Shown here: positions 42,301-53,537 of the stretch, piece by piece | Position numbering within the stretch: the stretch's first letter is position 1 | Layout of the letters: every line of letters starts with the position of its first letter | NCBI GenBank assembly: GCA_930367215.1 | Contig: OV884058.1 | Location: 108,647,802-108,711,801, forward strand | Reading direction: 5' to 3' | Length of the DNA: 64,000 bases | Source: Pollenia angustigena | Lineage: Eukaryota > Arthropoda > Insecta > Diptera > Polleniidae | Translations under genes and position numbers: made by a program | Notes under the pieces: model-generated | Told to the model about the DNA's origin: nothing | Seen by the model: the letters and a program-made list of their open reading frames with translations, nothing else | Database searches by the model: none

Positions 42301-42464
42301 TAGAAACTGAAAGCAAGAGCTCTCATTAAGTTTATATTTTTAGTTAAATATCGCATCTTAAATACTAAAGGGTCACAACTCAAAATTCTTAAATTTTCTG
42401 GAAAGCCAAAAAACTGTTTATGTAAAAATGGTGCTAATTTTTTAATCCAAATTTTCAATATTTT

Positions 42465-42700
42465 TAATCAGGTTTAAGTTCATCAAATTCAATTTTCATT
42501 AAATTATTTTTATGAAGAAAGAAATTTTACAACATGAAAATTAATTAAAATTGTTATTGATAATCATTCATTCTTGACTGTTCTGAGATTCGAACCAAGG
42601 CGGCTGGTTACCCCGGCATGTTTCGATCGCTACCATTCGATCTCCTCAGAGGGATTTGCCGTCTTACAGTCGCAGCCATCAATCAATCCTTAAACCAAAT
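42465..42700 (-). repeat. tRNA-related SINE
   Basis: Reverse complement: GGCTGCGACTGTAAGACGGC, then CCTCTGAGGAGATCG, then the B-box-like GGTTCGAATCTC at 42589-42600, then the tail shared with 25383-25615. It is the best preserved copy of the family in the window. Confidence 0.68.
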
Positions 42701-43033
42701 TGTTTTTTAACCTTTGGTAGATCGAAATTTGCTTTTTTGAATAGTTATCCTTTTTTAATTGATTTTACATGTTTTTCCTTTACCTCTGTTTTTCGTACTT
42801 TTTTCAACAATTCTTCTTGAAGTTCAAAATTCTATAAGGTGTTAAGCGGGTAAGTAAATCAATCATAATAAAAATCTCCTCCTAATTTCACTTTTGGTTC
42901 ATATCAAGTACGAATTCGTGATTGAATCAACTTTACTTGAGTCAAGCCCATTTTGAGAAGGGCATGGCTAAATCGACTTAGAACTACTCAAGTATCCAGA
43001 ATAATATACTTTGTGGGGAATTAGCTGAATACT

Positions 43034-44729
43034 CACAGAAAAAATTATTGACAGTTTTTTTTTCAATTAATAGTGATTTTTGAATTTTAAAATAAATTTG
43101 ATTACGTTTTTAATTGATTGAATTAAAAAAAAAATATTTTTTTTCAATTAAAATTTTACTTGACTTAAGCTTAGTTTTAATTATAAGTTTAATTGAATCA
43201 ATCAACTCGGTTGTTTGAATTGAACACTTTTTTGCTTTCTCCTTGCTTTCCTCCCTCATCAACAATTTGCGAAAAATGTTACAAGCGCAACCAACATCTT
43301 AATAAATTTATTGTCTTTGCCCTTACATGTACCCTGCAAATAATATTGGACCACCTGATCCATTTTGATAAAATGGACTACTCAATGGATTGGTCTGATG
43401 TAATGCAAGCATGGACCATGTCATTATTAAAAAGTGTTTGTAGTGAGACGACATGTCTTCGTTTTTTAACGACGTGCTTTCGTTTTTAAACGACTTCAAA
43501 ACTAATCCTCTTGTGTATACCATGGAGTAGTTTTAAAACTACTCCTTAGTAGTCCAAAGGTGGGTTATATGGTCCTCCCCTAGGACATCGTAATGTTAAA
43601 TAGACCATGTTTTTTCCATACGTTTGGGTTACTTTTGGACTAGTCCTGGTCCCTTGTGGACTACTCTTTACACGCGTGTTTGGACTGGTCCTATTATTTG
43701 CAGGGCACATACACACAAACACACATGTTTTTGTCATCAAAAAGAACAGTAAGCGTCGCGTGCAAAAACAAACTATCAACACGTAAAAAATGAACTGAAA
43801 TTTTTTTATAGACGAATTACAATTATGACCACTAACAATGTCAATAATGAGCCTACATACATATGTATATTATTATGCGTAAAATAAAACATCGCCTTGT
43901 GGCTGACCACATTGTTGACGGTGGTTATGGTCGCAATCAAAATTTTGCGTTTATTTTCTTTGTTTGTTAATTCTTGAATTATTTTTGGCGTCATTTCATG
44001 TTGTGCGTTTAAAGTGAATAGGTGAAAAAAGTACAGCCAAATTACACAACAAAAACAGTTTTTTTGTTTTAAATCTTGAATACCTGGAAGAATCAGAGTT
44101 ATTCTACAATTTTATACAAAGTTGTATTGTTGAAATTCCTTTGTAAAAAAAATCTTCCAAAATTTGTACAATTAAGCATGAGCTATTACAATTAAACAAA
44201 TAAAACAAGTTATTTTTAAACCATATTTAAATAAAACATATATTTTAAATATTATTATTTTGCTTCATTTAACCATCAACTGAATTGATTTAAAAAACTT
44301 ATTCAATTAACGATTTGTTTGATTGAATAATTTGCGTAATTGAATTTAGATTGTATTTCAAATACACTGTTTAATTTATTCAAATAAAAATTTAATCGAT
44401 TTAATCACTGTTTTTATCAATACAATTATTAAAATAATTATTTTCTGTATTGTAATCAATTAAGTTAGTAATTCATTCAATTAATATATTGATTTTTTTT
44501 AATTAATTTGTTAATTCATTCAATTTAAATATTGTTTAATATTAATAATTTTTTCAATTATTTTTGTAATTAAAATGTAAAAACTTTTTAATTTGAAAAA
44601 ATTCTTGATTTGCAATTTTTGCAAATTTGAGTAATTGGTATAATCACATCGGTGACAGGTGCAAAATTAAACAATTTTTTGCTTGTTTCAATTTTTTTGG
44701 TGATCAAAACCTTTTTTATTTTTTCTGTG
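43034..44729. mobile_element. AT-rich inverted-repeat element K
   Basis: Termini CACAGAAAAAATTATT and, inverted, CACAGAAAAAATAAAA enclose sequence dominated by AATTGAAT/ATTCAATT words, especially 43060-43210 and 44270-44600. The MITE at 43332-43705 is nested inside. A similar CACGGAAAGAAAT start with TTTAATTCA words occurs at 52232-52400. No target duplication is evident. Confidence 0.5.
43332..43705. mobile_element. MITE family H, complete copy
   Basis: Termini CCCTGCAAATAAT and ATTATTTGCAGGG are perfect inverted repeats of 13 bases. Next to them, GGACCACCTGATCC and GGACTGGTCC-type words are spread across the element. The flanks show no convincing duplication. A left fragment of the same family is at 37717. 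The 98-codon frame through the left end is not a gene. Confidence 0.8.
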
Positions 44730-44744
44730 CTGAAAAAGTTTCAT

Positions 44745-45158
44745 AGGAAATGATAAACCAGTTGAGATAAACTCTTCTCTACGTATCGAAAACTTGGCTG
44801 GATTGTGATAAATCTTCGCCAAAATCTCTACTGAAACATCTTCACGATGCTATTTGTATACTATGGTGAGCAAATGCACAGCTTTCTCTTCTTAAAATTG
44901 TAGGTCTATATACAATGTTTAGCCTATCATTTCAGTTAGCTTATGCGTTAAATCGTTTAGCACCATTTTGTGAATTTTCTTAACCGTTTCTAGCGTGGAC
45001 ACCTCAATCTGTCTTCCGCTACGGTGTTCGTATAGACGGATCGTATGGTCTCGTTTAAACTCTGCCACCCAATTTTTCATTAATGAAGGAGCGAAATTCC
45101 CGAGAGTAGAAAGAGAGCACTGAATTAATTTAAATGAAAACATTGGATTACATAACAT
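44745..45158 (-). pseudogene. Mariner-like transposase, N-terminal remnant
   Basis: The minus-strand frame contains SLMKNWVAEFKRDHTIRLYE followed by HRSGRQIEVSTLETVKKIHK and MVLNDLTHKLTEMIG. This matches the helix-turn-helix and linker of mariner transposases (usual pattern WxxEFKxGR...DxxRSGRPxEVST). It continues after a stop with a decayed REDVSVEILAK-like stretch. The catalytic D residues are not recognisable. It differs from the DD41D copies and appears to come from a separate mariner lineage. Confidence 0.65.
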
Positions 45159-45305
45159 TTTTCCATGTTTAAAAATTCACCGAGAGCGTTTATTTCTGAT
45201 GGCTCCTAGCAGATATTAGGCAACGTGGCGTTTAAAAAATGTTAATATTTTGCCAAAGTTATTTTCGGGAATACAAAGTTTATTATTAATACGATCTTCG
45301 TATGA

Positions 45306-45590
45306 CGTGCTAAATTCCCAGTTTTTCATATTTGATAAATACACTGAAATTTATTGTTGAGGGAAAGCGAGCCTCTATGCGCATTTCGCCGGTTGCTTAC
45401 ACCAGCTCATCAGGAAACCTTTTCCAAAGATTTTAGAAAAGCCAAAAATATTAAACAAATAAGACCTTAAGCGAATAAGAGTTATAAACACTCTAAGTCT
45501 TACCTGTAACAATATCAAAGCTTAAACAAAACACCAACAATAAACAGTGAGTTTATCTTTTCTTACATCTTTTCTTACATCCGCTTGTTC
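45306..45590. mobile_element. MITE family B, left part
   Basis: CGTGCTAAATTCCCAGTTTTTCA through GCGCATTTCGCCGGTTGCTTAC, CATCAGGAAACC and the AACAATAAACAGTGAG block match the first 280 bases of 5902-6360. The right arm is absent; TTTTCTTACATC is duplicated at the break. Confidence 0.75.
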
Positions 45591-48494
45591 AACAATAGTG
45601 TTTTAACTCACAATTTTTTTATATTCATATATATTCATATCTAATCGCATGAAAAATATCGTGCGATTTTGTCTACTTTTTGGTTATGAAATGGTTGGTT
45701 AAAAATTAATTTTACATATTCCTTGAATGTAATGTCAGAATTGGTTTTGATTCTTCTGAAAATTTTTTAATTTTGAGTTAATACAGTATTGTGGAACAAA
45801 TGCGATAAGATTTATAAGGCTGCTACTTTTCACCAAAACTTCTGCCGGCATTTATATTTCAGCTCGGCTCATTTTGGCACCGCTCTTGCAGAACTAGTTT
45901 TGCCTATTTTGTTAACTAAAAAACTCTTTCTGACTAACTGTTATTAGTCCAATATTATTCCAATACAATTTTACTCTTTTAAATAATGTCAATTCAGAAC
46001 TAAAAAAAAAAAATAGGTAAAAATTTTCTCTTTCATTATTTGACGTTATTTTCTTTCTTCTTAGACAAGCAACTTATTCATTTTCTGCAATTTCACTTTA
46101 CAATTTATACAATATTTATTTATATATGTATATTTCTTTTTCTTAGTCTTTACATTATTGTCGTATTTGTTTTGTGTTCATGTTGGTTTGCATTTTTTTC
46201 ATCAATTCCTGCATTTCGTTTTTTTCCTTCTTCTAAAGAGTGGAACAATTTATAATATTGAATATTGATTTCAGTGTTGTTTTGCTCTACATATTACATT
46301 TGTATAACAACAACATTCATGTGATTGTTGTTGAAGTTGAGTTTTCATTATTGTTGTCATATCGTATTATTTTTCTCTACCTAAATTAACTTTCAACTTG
46401 GCAGCACATCACAGCTGAGCTTAGCTTTATTACCATTTCCTGCTATCAGTCTTGTGTTCTCAAGTAGAAATCCGCTTTCCTCTTTCTCTTCCCGGATTCT
46501 GGGCACTCATTTGCTTCAAATATAAAATATTTGTTTGTATTCATGTTGTTGTAAATGTAAAACTAGCAAGTTAGTGTAAAAATAATATCATAAGTATTGG
46601 TGTCATATAAAAAATGTACTTGTATTTGTTTGTATATGCAGGAGTATATGAGAATATGAGCCTGTATAAGGACCTGTTTATTATATGTTTAGATTACAAG
46701 AATATCAATATCTACATGTCTGTATGTGTAAATGTGTTTGAAAGAAATTTTTATTAGGGTAAATAATCCATATAAAAAACAAAGATGCTGTTGTGTTATT
46801 TATTAAGTTTAGGATTTCTATTTGTTTTTCAGTCTTTTTGTCGCACTTTTACACTGTTTGTATGTTTTACTTGTTGTTATATAAGTGGATTTTTTATCCT
46901 TGTTATTATTATTAACTAGTATTTTTTTTGAAGTGGTGCCTTATTTAATTTTGTTTTAGGGAGATACACAAAGAAGTTCTTTGAAAATTTCTGCTGATCA
47001 GGTCAATATGAGAGGGTGTTAAACGCTTTAAACTAAATCTTTCGAAGTGTGTCGTATGGGACAATGAAGTAACTTTTCTATGCGATGATATTTTTTGCCT
47101 TTGACCATGGACAAGATTTTTATCAATATTCACATAGAAAATGTTTTGCAAATTTTTGTCAAACTAATTGAAAACAGTAAAAATTTAATCCATTTGACTT
47201 TGTAGAAATAAAAATCGTTCTTAAGTCCTTGTCCATATTAAGAAACATTTGGTGCAAAAAGTGTCTTTAACTCTCTCTTGAAACTGCAGTCGTGTCCATA
47301 GAATGAAACTTTTGTTTTGCAGCATTTAGGTATTTTGTATGCCTTTCTTCTTTTTTCTTCTTCCTTTCAATAACAAACAAACAAGAACTGCTTGTACATG
47401 AAGCAAAGTACTTTTCCAAACGTCTTTCCCTTTTCACAATCAAACTTATCCAACTCAAGAAAAAGATGAGAACATATCGGGAAATTAGCATGATATGCGC
47501 CAAACCAATAATGAGCTGACGATATGTATCATTGCGTTCTGTTTTTCGTACAAAACACAAACATCGTTGTATTCGGTATAGCTCATTAATGTTCGTTCGT
47601 TTTAGTTGTGCTCAGCTCTTTTGGCGGGTAAAGACAACAAGACATTGTTCATGAAAAACCAAAACATCCACCTAAACTTTTTACAGCAACAAAACTAGTA
47701 CACTATGCACACACAGGCTATTTGTTCTGTGATCGTGCAAACAACAACAATACTAGTAAGAACCATTGCTTAAAAAAACACTACAGAACATTCAAATATA
47801 ATAAATGACTACAGAACCAACATAATTGTACTGTTTTATAACGCAAAACAGAACACTATATAATGGTTGTTACTTTCGTGGAAATAGTTACGAACGTTAC
47901 TTATTGAAACACAAACACTTAAAATAAGATATCGTTTATGCGTGTGTGTACCGTACGCTATATAATGTATTTTCCATCACTAGTCACAAGTCATAATAAA
48001 CAAAGTCGGTTTTCAAATTTTTCAGGACATCAGTTTAAAGTTTTAAATCTTTACTGAAAATAAGAACTCGGCTTTAAATGGTTTAATTTCTTTAACGTTC
48101 TAAGGAAACGTATTCCTTTACTTTCTTTTAATAGCAAATATATTTTGACACGCTAAACACAATGGTACTAAAAACCATATTTTGTTGTAACTCAAGTACA
48201 TTCGTTATGGTTTGCGAACACTGATGGTTACAAGGATTTTTTTCAATAGAAGTTTTAAACTGCCGTCAGTCATATAATAAAATGTTAAAAATATTTGATA
48301 TCAAACAACTTTTATATCGGAAAAAGTACGTTTTGCTAAAAAAAAATTACGTCTTGTTCAATAGAAAATATAATATTAAGGATTTTTGTCATCAACGCCT
48401 TCAATACAAAAATCTTATTCTAAAAATCTAGTTGACGAGAGTAATAAGATTCTATAGTTAGACATTTTGGCGACATTTGAACTCTTTGCATATA
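45591..48494. other. Featureless AT-rich stretch
   Basis: Nearly 3 kb with no recognised repeat end, coding homology or RNA gene. One shared word of about 33 bases is seen at 47491-47525 (TGCGCCAAACCAATAATGAG) and 4091-4125. The open frame at 47267-47560 (minus) is of ordinary amino acid composition but matches nothing I recognise. Confidence 0.4.
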
Positions 48495-49426
48495 TCGGGT
48501 GATTTTTTTAAAGCTATAGGAAAGTTTAAAAAAAAAACATAAAATTCAGAAAAATTCATGAAATCTTTATTCGAATCGATAGTACGGTCCATATAATTTA
48601 ATGTTTGAAGATCATTTCATGCAAATGTTGACCGTGACTGCGCCTCAAACGGTCTATCCACTTAGTCCAATTTTATCATACTCTTTCCAGCATTTCGGCC
48701 GGTATCTCATGAATAAATGATTTAATGTTGTCTTCCAATGCGTCAATTGTAGCGGGCATGTGTGTATAGACATGAGCTTTAACATAGCCCCACAAAAAAT
48801 AGTCTAAAGCCTTTAAATCGCACGATCTAGCCGGCCAATTGACCGGTCCCAAACGTGAAATAAAATGTTCACCGAACTCGCCTCTCAATAAGTCCATGGT
48901 TAAGCGTGCTGTGCGGCATGGGGCACCGTCTTGTTGAAACCACATGTCATGCAAGTCAAGCTCTTGCATTTTGGGCAAAAAAAAGTTGGATATCATCTCA
49001 CGTTGTTGAGGAACAGAGGCCCAATTGCTGCGAACGGCGACGAATCGATAATTGTTGGTCATCATTAACACAGGCCAATATAGCTGCGATATTTTCTTCA
49101 CTTCGCACTCTACGTAAGCGTGTTGGTGGTTTAATGTCCAACAATGTAAATTTGGTGCGAAATTAAGTCACAATAGCCCGAATAGCCGCTTCAGTGGGTC
49201 GATTAAACTGACCATAAAATGGAAGAAGCGCCCGATGAACTTTCTTAACAGAGCACGCATTTTGATAATAAAATTCAATTATTTGCAAGCGTTGTTCGTT
49301 TGTAAGACGATTCATGGTTAAATTATAGACCAAACTGAAGATGTTTGACAGTGAAACCAAACACAAAACGTGCGCCAGCTGTTTAAACCAGTGTTGCCAA
49401 AAAGATAATAGCTTAAAAATCACCCA
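48495..49426 (-). mobile_element. Internally deleted DD41D mariner with both ends
   Basis: Termini TCGGGTGATTTTTTTAAAGC (48495) and, inverted, TGGGTGATTTTTAAGC (ending 49426) are flanked by TA on both sides. At 932 bases it is well short of a full mariner of about 1.2-1.3 kb. It contains the transposase remnants annotated below. It belongs to a different DD41D lineage from the copies at 28.7-31.5 kb. Confidence 0.82.
48676..49317 (-). pseudogene. DD41D mariner transposase, deleted in the middle
   Basis: The ATG at 49317 gives MNRLTNEQRLQIIEFYYQNA and the YGQFNRPTEAAIRAIV helix-turn-helix segment. After a frame change, KFTLLDIKPPTRLRRVRSEE and NIAAILACVNDD continue the linker. The first catalytic region (SDEAHF type) is missing. 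The C-terminal part (48676-48980) has MWFQQDGAPCRTARLTMDLL and WPARSCDLKALDYFLWGYVK. The second and third aspartates are 41 residues apart, as in DD41D enzymes. Loss of the first aspartate and frame breaks make it inactive. In 48906-49166 a plus-strand frame is only its shadow. Confidence 0.82.
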
Positions 49427-49850
49427 TAAAAAAGCCCTTTTTGCATATCAAAGCTTAATATTAATGTCTTTTCCGGTCACTTTTTTAATACCTCGTAATG
49501 TGCATCAGATCTAAAGCTGGAGGTGCACATCACGTGTTCAATGCGTTGATTCGTTAGTGCATCTGTCAAAAAAGTAGAATCTGTGTAGAATTGCAATGTC
49601 AAGTTACACAGCAAGCGCGTAGTATCGATATACATACGTATCGAATGCATAAGGTATGGTTACTTTTCACTTTTGTGTGAGTCGTATGCGTCTTTTAAAA
49701 AATGTCAAGGAAGTATTCAACGCAAAAAACGCGTAGTGTGCACATTTAGCTTAAGCTTTCAAATTCGCAAATCTGCCATAAGTTTCACTCTTTTCTAAGC
49801 AATCACAGTTTAACTTTTATTTCGTGTGAAACGACACAAATTGGAAACGT
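49427..49850. other. Spacer, nothing firm
   Basis: A local palindrome (TGTGCATCAGATCTAAAGC against TGCACAT) at about 49500-49535 is the only structure noticed. Confidence 0.3.
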
Positions 49851-50116
49851 CCCAGTAAAAACTTCGCCTACAAAATAATGTGTTAAGTAATCAGAAAAAC
49901 TTAAAAGCACTACTTACAATTCTACTGAAAGAACCAATGAATTTTACAATGGGTGTCCCAAAATGAACACATTCAAACGTAAGTCATTGTTTTTTTACCC
50001 ACATAAATACATCCAGAAAAAAGTAGTTAAAGAAGTTGTTATAGAAGCAGTTATAGAAGAAAGCTACTAAATAATGAGTGAGAGAAGCTATTCATTTGGA
50101 AAAAGTAAGCGAAGTT
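49851..50116. mobile_element. MITE family L, unit A
   Basis: Starts CCCAGTAAAAACTTCGCCTA and ends AAGTAAGCGAAGTT, lacking the last bases of the expected ACTGGG terminus where unit B begins directly. Unit A is uninterrupted and gives the empty site for the DINE-like insertion in unit B. Confidence 0.78.
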
Positions 50117-51992
50117 CCCAGTAAAAACTTCGCCTATAAAATAATGTATTGAGTAATCAAAAAACATGAAGGCACTACTTACAATTCTACTGAAAGAACC
50201 AATGAATTTTCCAAGGGATGTCCCAAAATGAACGCATTTAAAAGTAAGCCATTATTTTTATACCCTCCACCACAATTAGTTGTGAAGAGGGTATATTAAG
50301 TTTGTCATTCCGTGTGAAACTTTTTTATTATTCATCTCAGACCCTATAAAGTATATATATTCTGGGTCCTTGAGTAATTTTAAGTCGATTTAGCCATGTC
50401 CGTCTGTCTGTCCGTCTGTCCGTCTGTTGAAAACACGCTCACTTTCGAAAAACTCAAAAGAAATAAACAAACTTGGTGTCAAATTGCTTGTAGTTATCCT
50501 AAGCAGTTTGGGATTGAAATCCAGCAAAATCGGTTCAATAGGATCTGAGCTATGAATCAAAATGTGGAACCACCGCCTAAAAAAAATTGATAATTTTGTT
50601 ACAAAAACTAACATAAATGGTGGAAAAATGCACAGAATGATATAAGATTTCGCAACAGTTCGTTTTATTTAACTGAAAATCACGCTGTAAAATATCTTGA
50701 AGATCCGTCCATGATTTACCCTAGGCCCCATATAAGCCCTACTCCCGGAAAACAGTATAGTAAGCCTAAAACCCTAACTAACAATGCTATCATAACAAAT
50801 TTTGCCACGTCACAGTTAAATAGGACTAGATATGAAACTGTTAAGTTTCGTGAAGATCGGTCTATAATTTACCATAGGCCCCATATAAAACCTACTTCCA
50901 GAAAACAGTTTAGTACGCCTAAATCCGTAAAAAATAATGCTATCATAACAAAATTTGGTACATCAAAATTTTTTGTAACTAGAAATAAGACTGTGAAATT
51001 TCGTGAAGATCGGTCCATAATTTACCATAGGCCCCATATAAACCTTACTCCCGGAAAACAGCTTAGAACGCCTAAAAACGTAAAAAAGAATGCTATCATA
51101 ACAAAATTTGGAACATATAAGTTTTACAGGACTAGAAATCAGACTGTGAAATTTCGTGAAGATCAGTTCATAATTTACCCTAGGCCCCATATAAACCTTA
51201 CTCCCGGAAAACAGCTTAGAACGCCTAAAACGTAAAAAATAACGCTATCATAACAAAATTTGATACATCACAGTTTTATAGAACTAGAAATGACACTGTG
51301 AAATTTGGTGAAGATCGGTGCATAGCTTACCATAGGCCTCATATAAAGCCCACTCTGGTAAAATAATTAAATACGCGGTAAACTTTCTTCCAGTTTAGCT
51401 TCATATGGCCAGAAAAAATTTTATGCAATTTTGTGATATACGGTCCATAATTTTCCTTAGATTCCATTTTAGCAGCCTTTTGAAATTTACTGCAAACGCT
51501 TAAACTAATTGCACCGCTGTATTGAAATTTATGTTTTTTAATACCAGAAATCGTTCTGCAGAATTTGGGATGATTGGTTCATAGCTTACCATGGCTATAT
51601 ATAATTTATATTAATTTGTTCTCTTGAAAATCATGTAAGTTCATCTTAAACTGATATTCTACTCAAACTTTTTAAAATTGATTCTGATTGTCGATCAATA
51701 ATTTAATATAGGTCTAAACCGCAACAAATTTTAATGCAGATGTCTGTTTTTACAAAGATTATAATAATAAACAGACATCATACAGATATTACTCCTAAAA
51801 CATTCGAAGTGTCGGTGGAGGGTATCAAAGATTCGGCACAGCCGAATATAGCACTCTAACTTGTTTTACTTAACTACATCCAGAAAAAAGTAGTTATAGA
51901 AGTTGTTATAGCAGTAATTATAGAAGAAAGCTACTAAATAATGAGTTCAAGAAGCTATTCATTTTGAAAAAGTAAGCGAAGTTTTTACTGGG
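50117..51992. mobile_element. MITE family L, unit B, split by a DINE-like element
   Basis: Begins CCCAGTAAAAACTTCGCCTA and ends GCGAAGTTTTTACTGGG (perfect inverted ends). Homology with unit A is broken at 50258 and resumes at about 51869 (ACTACATCCAGAAAAAAGTA). Nothing at the break is duplicated beyond a few T residues. Confidence 0.82.
50259..51868 (+). mobile_element. DINE-1/Helentron-like element, family 2, with 153-bp tandem units
   Basis: The 5' end TATACCCTCCACCACAATTA is mirrored near the 3' end as GGTGGAGGGTATC. A GTCCGTCTGTCTGTCC microsatellite lies at 50398-50428. At about 50695-51330 the sequence consists of four to five 153-bp units, each with GAAGATCGGTCCATAATTTA, GGCCCCATATAAACC and CCCGGAAAACAGTT. 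A hairpin TTCGGCACAGCCGAA precedes the CTCTAACTTGTTTT end. Insertion without clear duplication in unit B of MITE L fits a Helitron-type mechanism. The 174-codon frame at 50711-51235 is caused by the unit length being a multiple of three. Confidence 0.8.
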
Positions 51993-52006
51993 GCTTTAGA
52001 TCAGTA

Positions 52007-52197
52007 CCCAGTAAAAACTTCATTTACTTTTTCAAAACGAATAGCTTCTTTAAAAAAATAAAGACTTACTTTTAAATGCGTTTATTTTGGGACATGCCTT
52101 GTAAAATTCATTGGTTCTTTCAGTAGAATTGTAAGTAGTGCCTTCATGTTTTTCTGATTACTCAACACATTATTTTGTAGGCGACGTTTTTACTGGG
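52007..52197. mobile_element. MITE family L, unit C (inverted, shortened)
   Basis: Starts CCCAGTAAAAACTTCATTTA and ends GGCGACGTTTTTACTGGG. Its content is the reverse complement of unit A with the centre deleted. It follows unit B after 14 bases. Confidence 0.78.
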
Positions 52198-52410
52198 TTG
52201 TAATAACTCTCAGTACCAGGAAAGACAAATACACGGAAAGAAATAAAAGTTGATTTCAATTAAAAAATTTGCGATATTAAATACAAAATAAATTGCTGTA
52301 GTAAAAAAATAAATAGTATTAATTAAACGTTTAATTCACTTGATGAAACTTTTAATTCATTTGATGTAACGTTTAATTCCCTTGATTAAATTTTAAATTA
52401 AAACTGATTT
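52198..52410. repeat. AT-rich flank with TTTAATTCANTTGAT repeats
   Basis: CACGGAAAGAAATAAAAGTT resembles the terminus of element K (43034). It is followed by three near-tandem 22-23-base units of ACGTTTAATTCACTTGATGA type (52326-52390). Confidence 0.4.
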
Positions 52411-53537
52411 TATTTATGATTAATGCTGAGAAAGCTTTCGATACAGTAAAATGGCAACAAATATGGGAGGTGCTTCAGAAACGGAATATTGACAACATAT
52501 TGATCAGACGAATCAAAAGCTTTTACGAAACATGCCGAAATTATGTAAGAACCGGGAACATAACATCCGAACAATTTATAACAACACAGGGAGTGCGACA
52601 AGGCGACATACTTAGTCCATATCTGTTTATAATACTGATGGATGACGTAATCAAGTCTTGCAGGGACTCACTTATTTCAATGACGGTAGGATATTGGAAC
52701 ATGCATCTAGTGAAATTTTCCATGCTGGCATATGCAGATGACGTGACCATAGTTGCAAAATCCGCGGAATCTCTACAACGAAACCTTGATATCTTTGTGA
52801 ACGAAATGACAAGGAGAGGCCTCCGCATAAATACCCGGAAAACCGAAACCATGATAATAAGTCGCGATAGGAATCATCATCAAATTTAAATAGGATCCGA
52901 AGCATTAAAGCAAGTTGAACACTTTCGCTACTTGGGAGTCACAATTAGCGAAGACGGAAAAGCGGACAGGGATTTAAACCGCAGGATAGCTACAACTGCT
53001 AATTTATACTTTGCTTTAAACAAAAATTTTATCAGTAAGAGGGAAGTTTCAACGGGTACAAAACTTGCCGTATACAACTCCACGTATATACCAACCCTTA
53101 CATATGGCTGCGAATCATGGGCGCTTACCACAAAAAATCGGAGCAGAATTCAGGCGTCAGAAATGAAGTACTTAAGACGTGTAGCCGGTAAAACAAGACG
53201 AGACAGAATACGAAACGACACTATACGAGCCAGCTTAAATACAGAACCGCTAAACAACAAAATCGAACGCAATAAGCTAAGGGGGTTCGGACATGTAACC
53301 AGAATGCCAGAGAATCGCCTGCCGAAACGAGTGTCAGAAGCAAGACCGAGTGGTACGAGAAGCAGAGGAAGAAGAAGAATAACGTGGCAGGACACTATTA
53401 ACAACATTCTGACAGAACAAGGAATCGAGTCTAGAACTGCCAAAACAGCGGCACAGGATAGAACGAAGTGGAGAAGTCTTTGCAAAAACCTCTACACTGC
53501 AAGGTAGAAAAAGGTCCGGAATAAGTAAGTAAGTAAA
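52411..53537 (+). mobile_element. 5'-truncated RTE-like non-LTR retrotransposon
   Basis: Starts within the reverse transcriptase domain next to element-K-like sequence and ends with a short 3' tail (AAGTAAGTAAGTAA at 53522-53537). The endonuclease and the first part of the polymerase are missing. The same tail type ends the fragment at 14057-14560, but the two proteins differ, so they are different subfamilies. Confidence 0.82.
52416..53507 (+). pseudogene. RTE-like reverse transcriptase, nearly open C-terminal 364 codons
   Basis: This RNA-dependent DNA polymerase part copies element RNA at the nicked target. It begins at NAEKAFDTVKW (motif A region, whose catalytic D is in the lost F-D position or replaced by N). 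It continues with TTQGVRQGDILSPYLFIILM (the template-grip motif), FSMLAYADDVTIVAKS (catalytic YADD) and RRGLRINTRKTETM. One in-frame TAA (52887-52889) interrupts it. The same frame then continues with VEHFRYLGVTISEDG, TLTYGCESWALTTKNRS, the LRGFGHVTRMPENRLPKR stretch and GRRRITWQDTINN, to a stop at 53507. These C-terminal blocks are typical of RTE-type proteins. With a single stop and no frameshift it is the best preserved retrotransposon here. It is still inactive because of the 5' truncation. Confidence 0.87.

Noticed and set aside
41882..42458. Two similar open frames on opposite strands
   Set aside because: Both run into the inverted arms of MITE J and share sequence only for that reason.
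48906..49166. 86-codon plus-strand frame
   Set aside because: Antisense shadow of the deleted mariner transposase on the minus strand.
50711..51235. 174-codon open frame with a 51-residue repeat
   Set aside because: Lies wholly in the 153-bp tandem units of a DINE-like element; the sister copy has stops, so a real gene is not supported.
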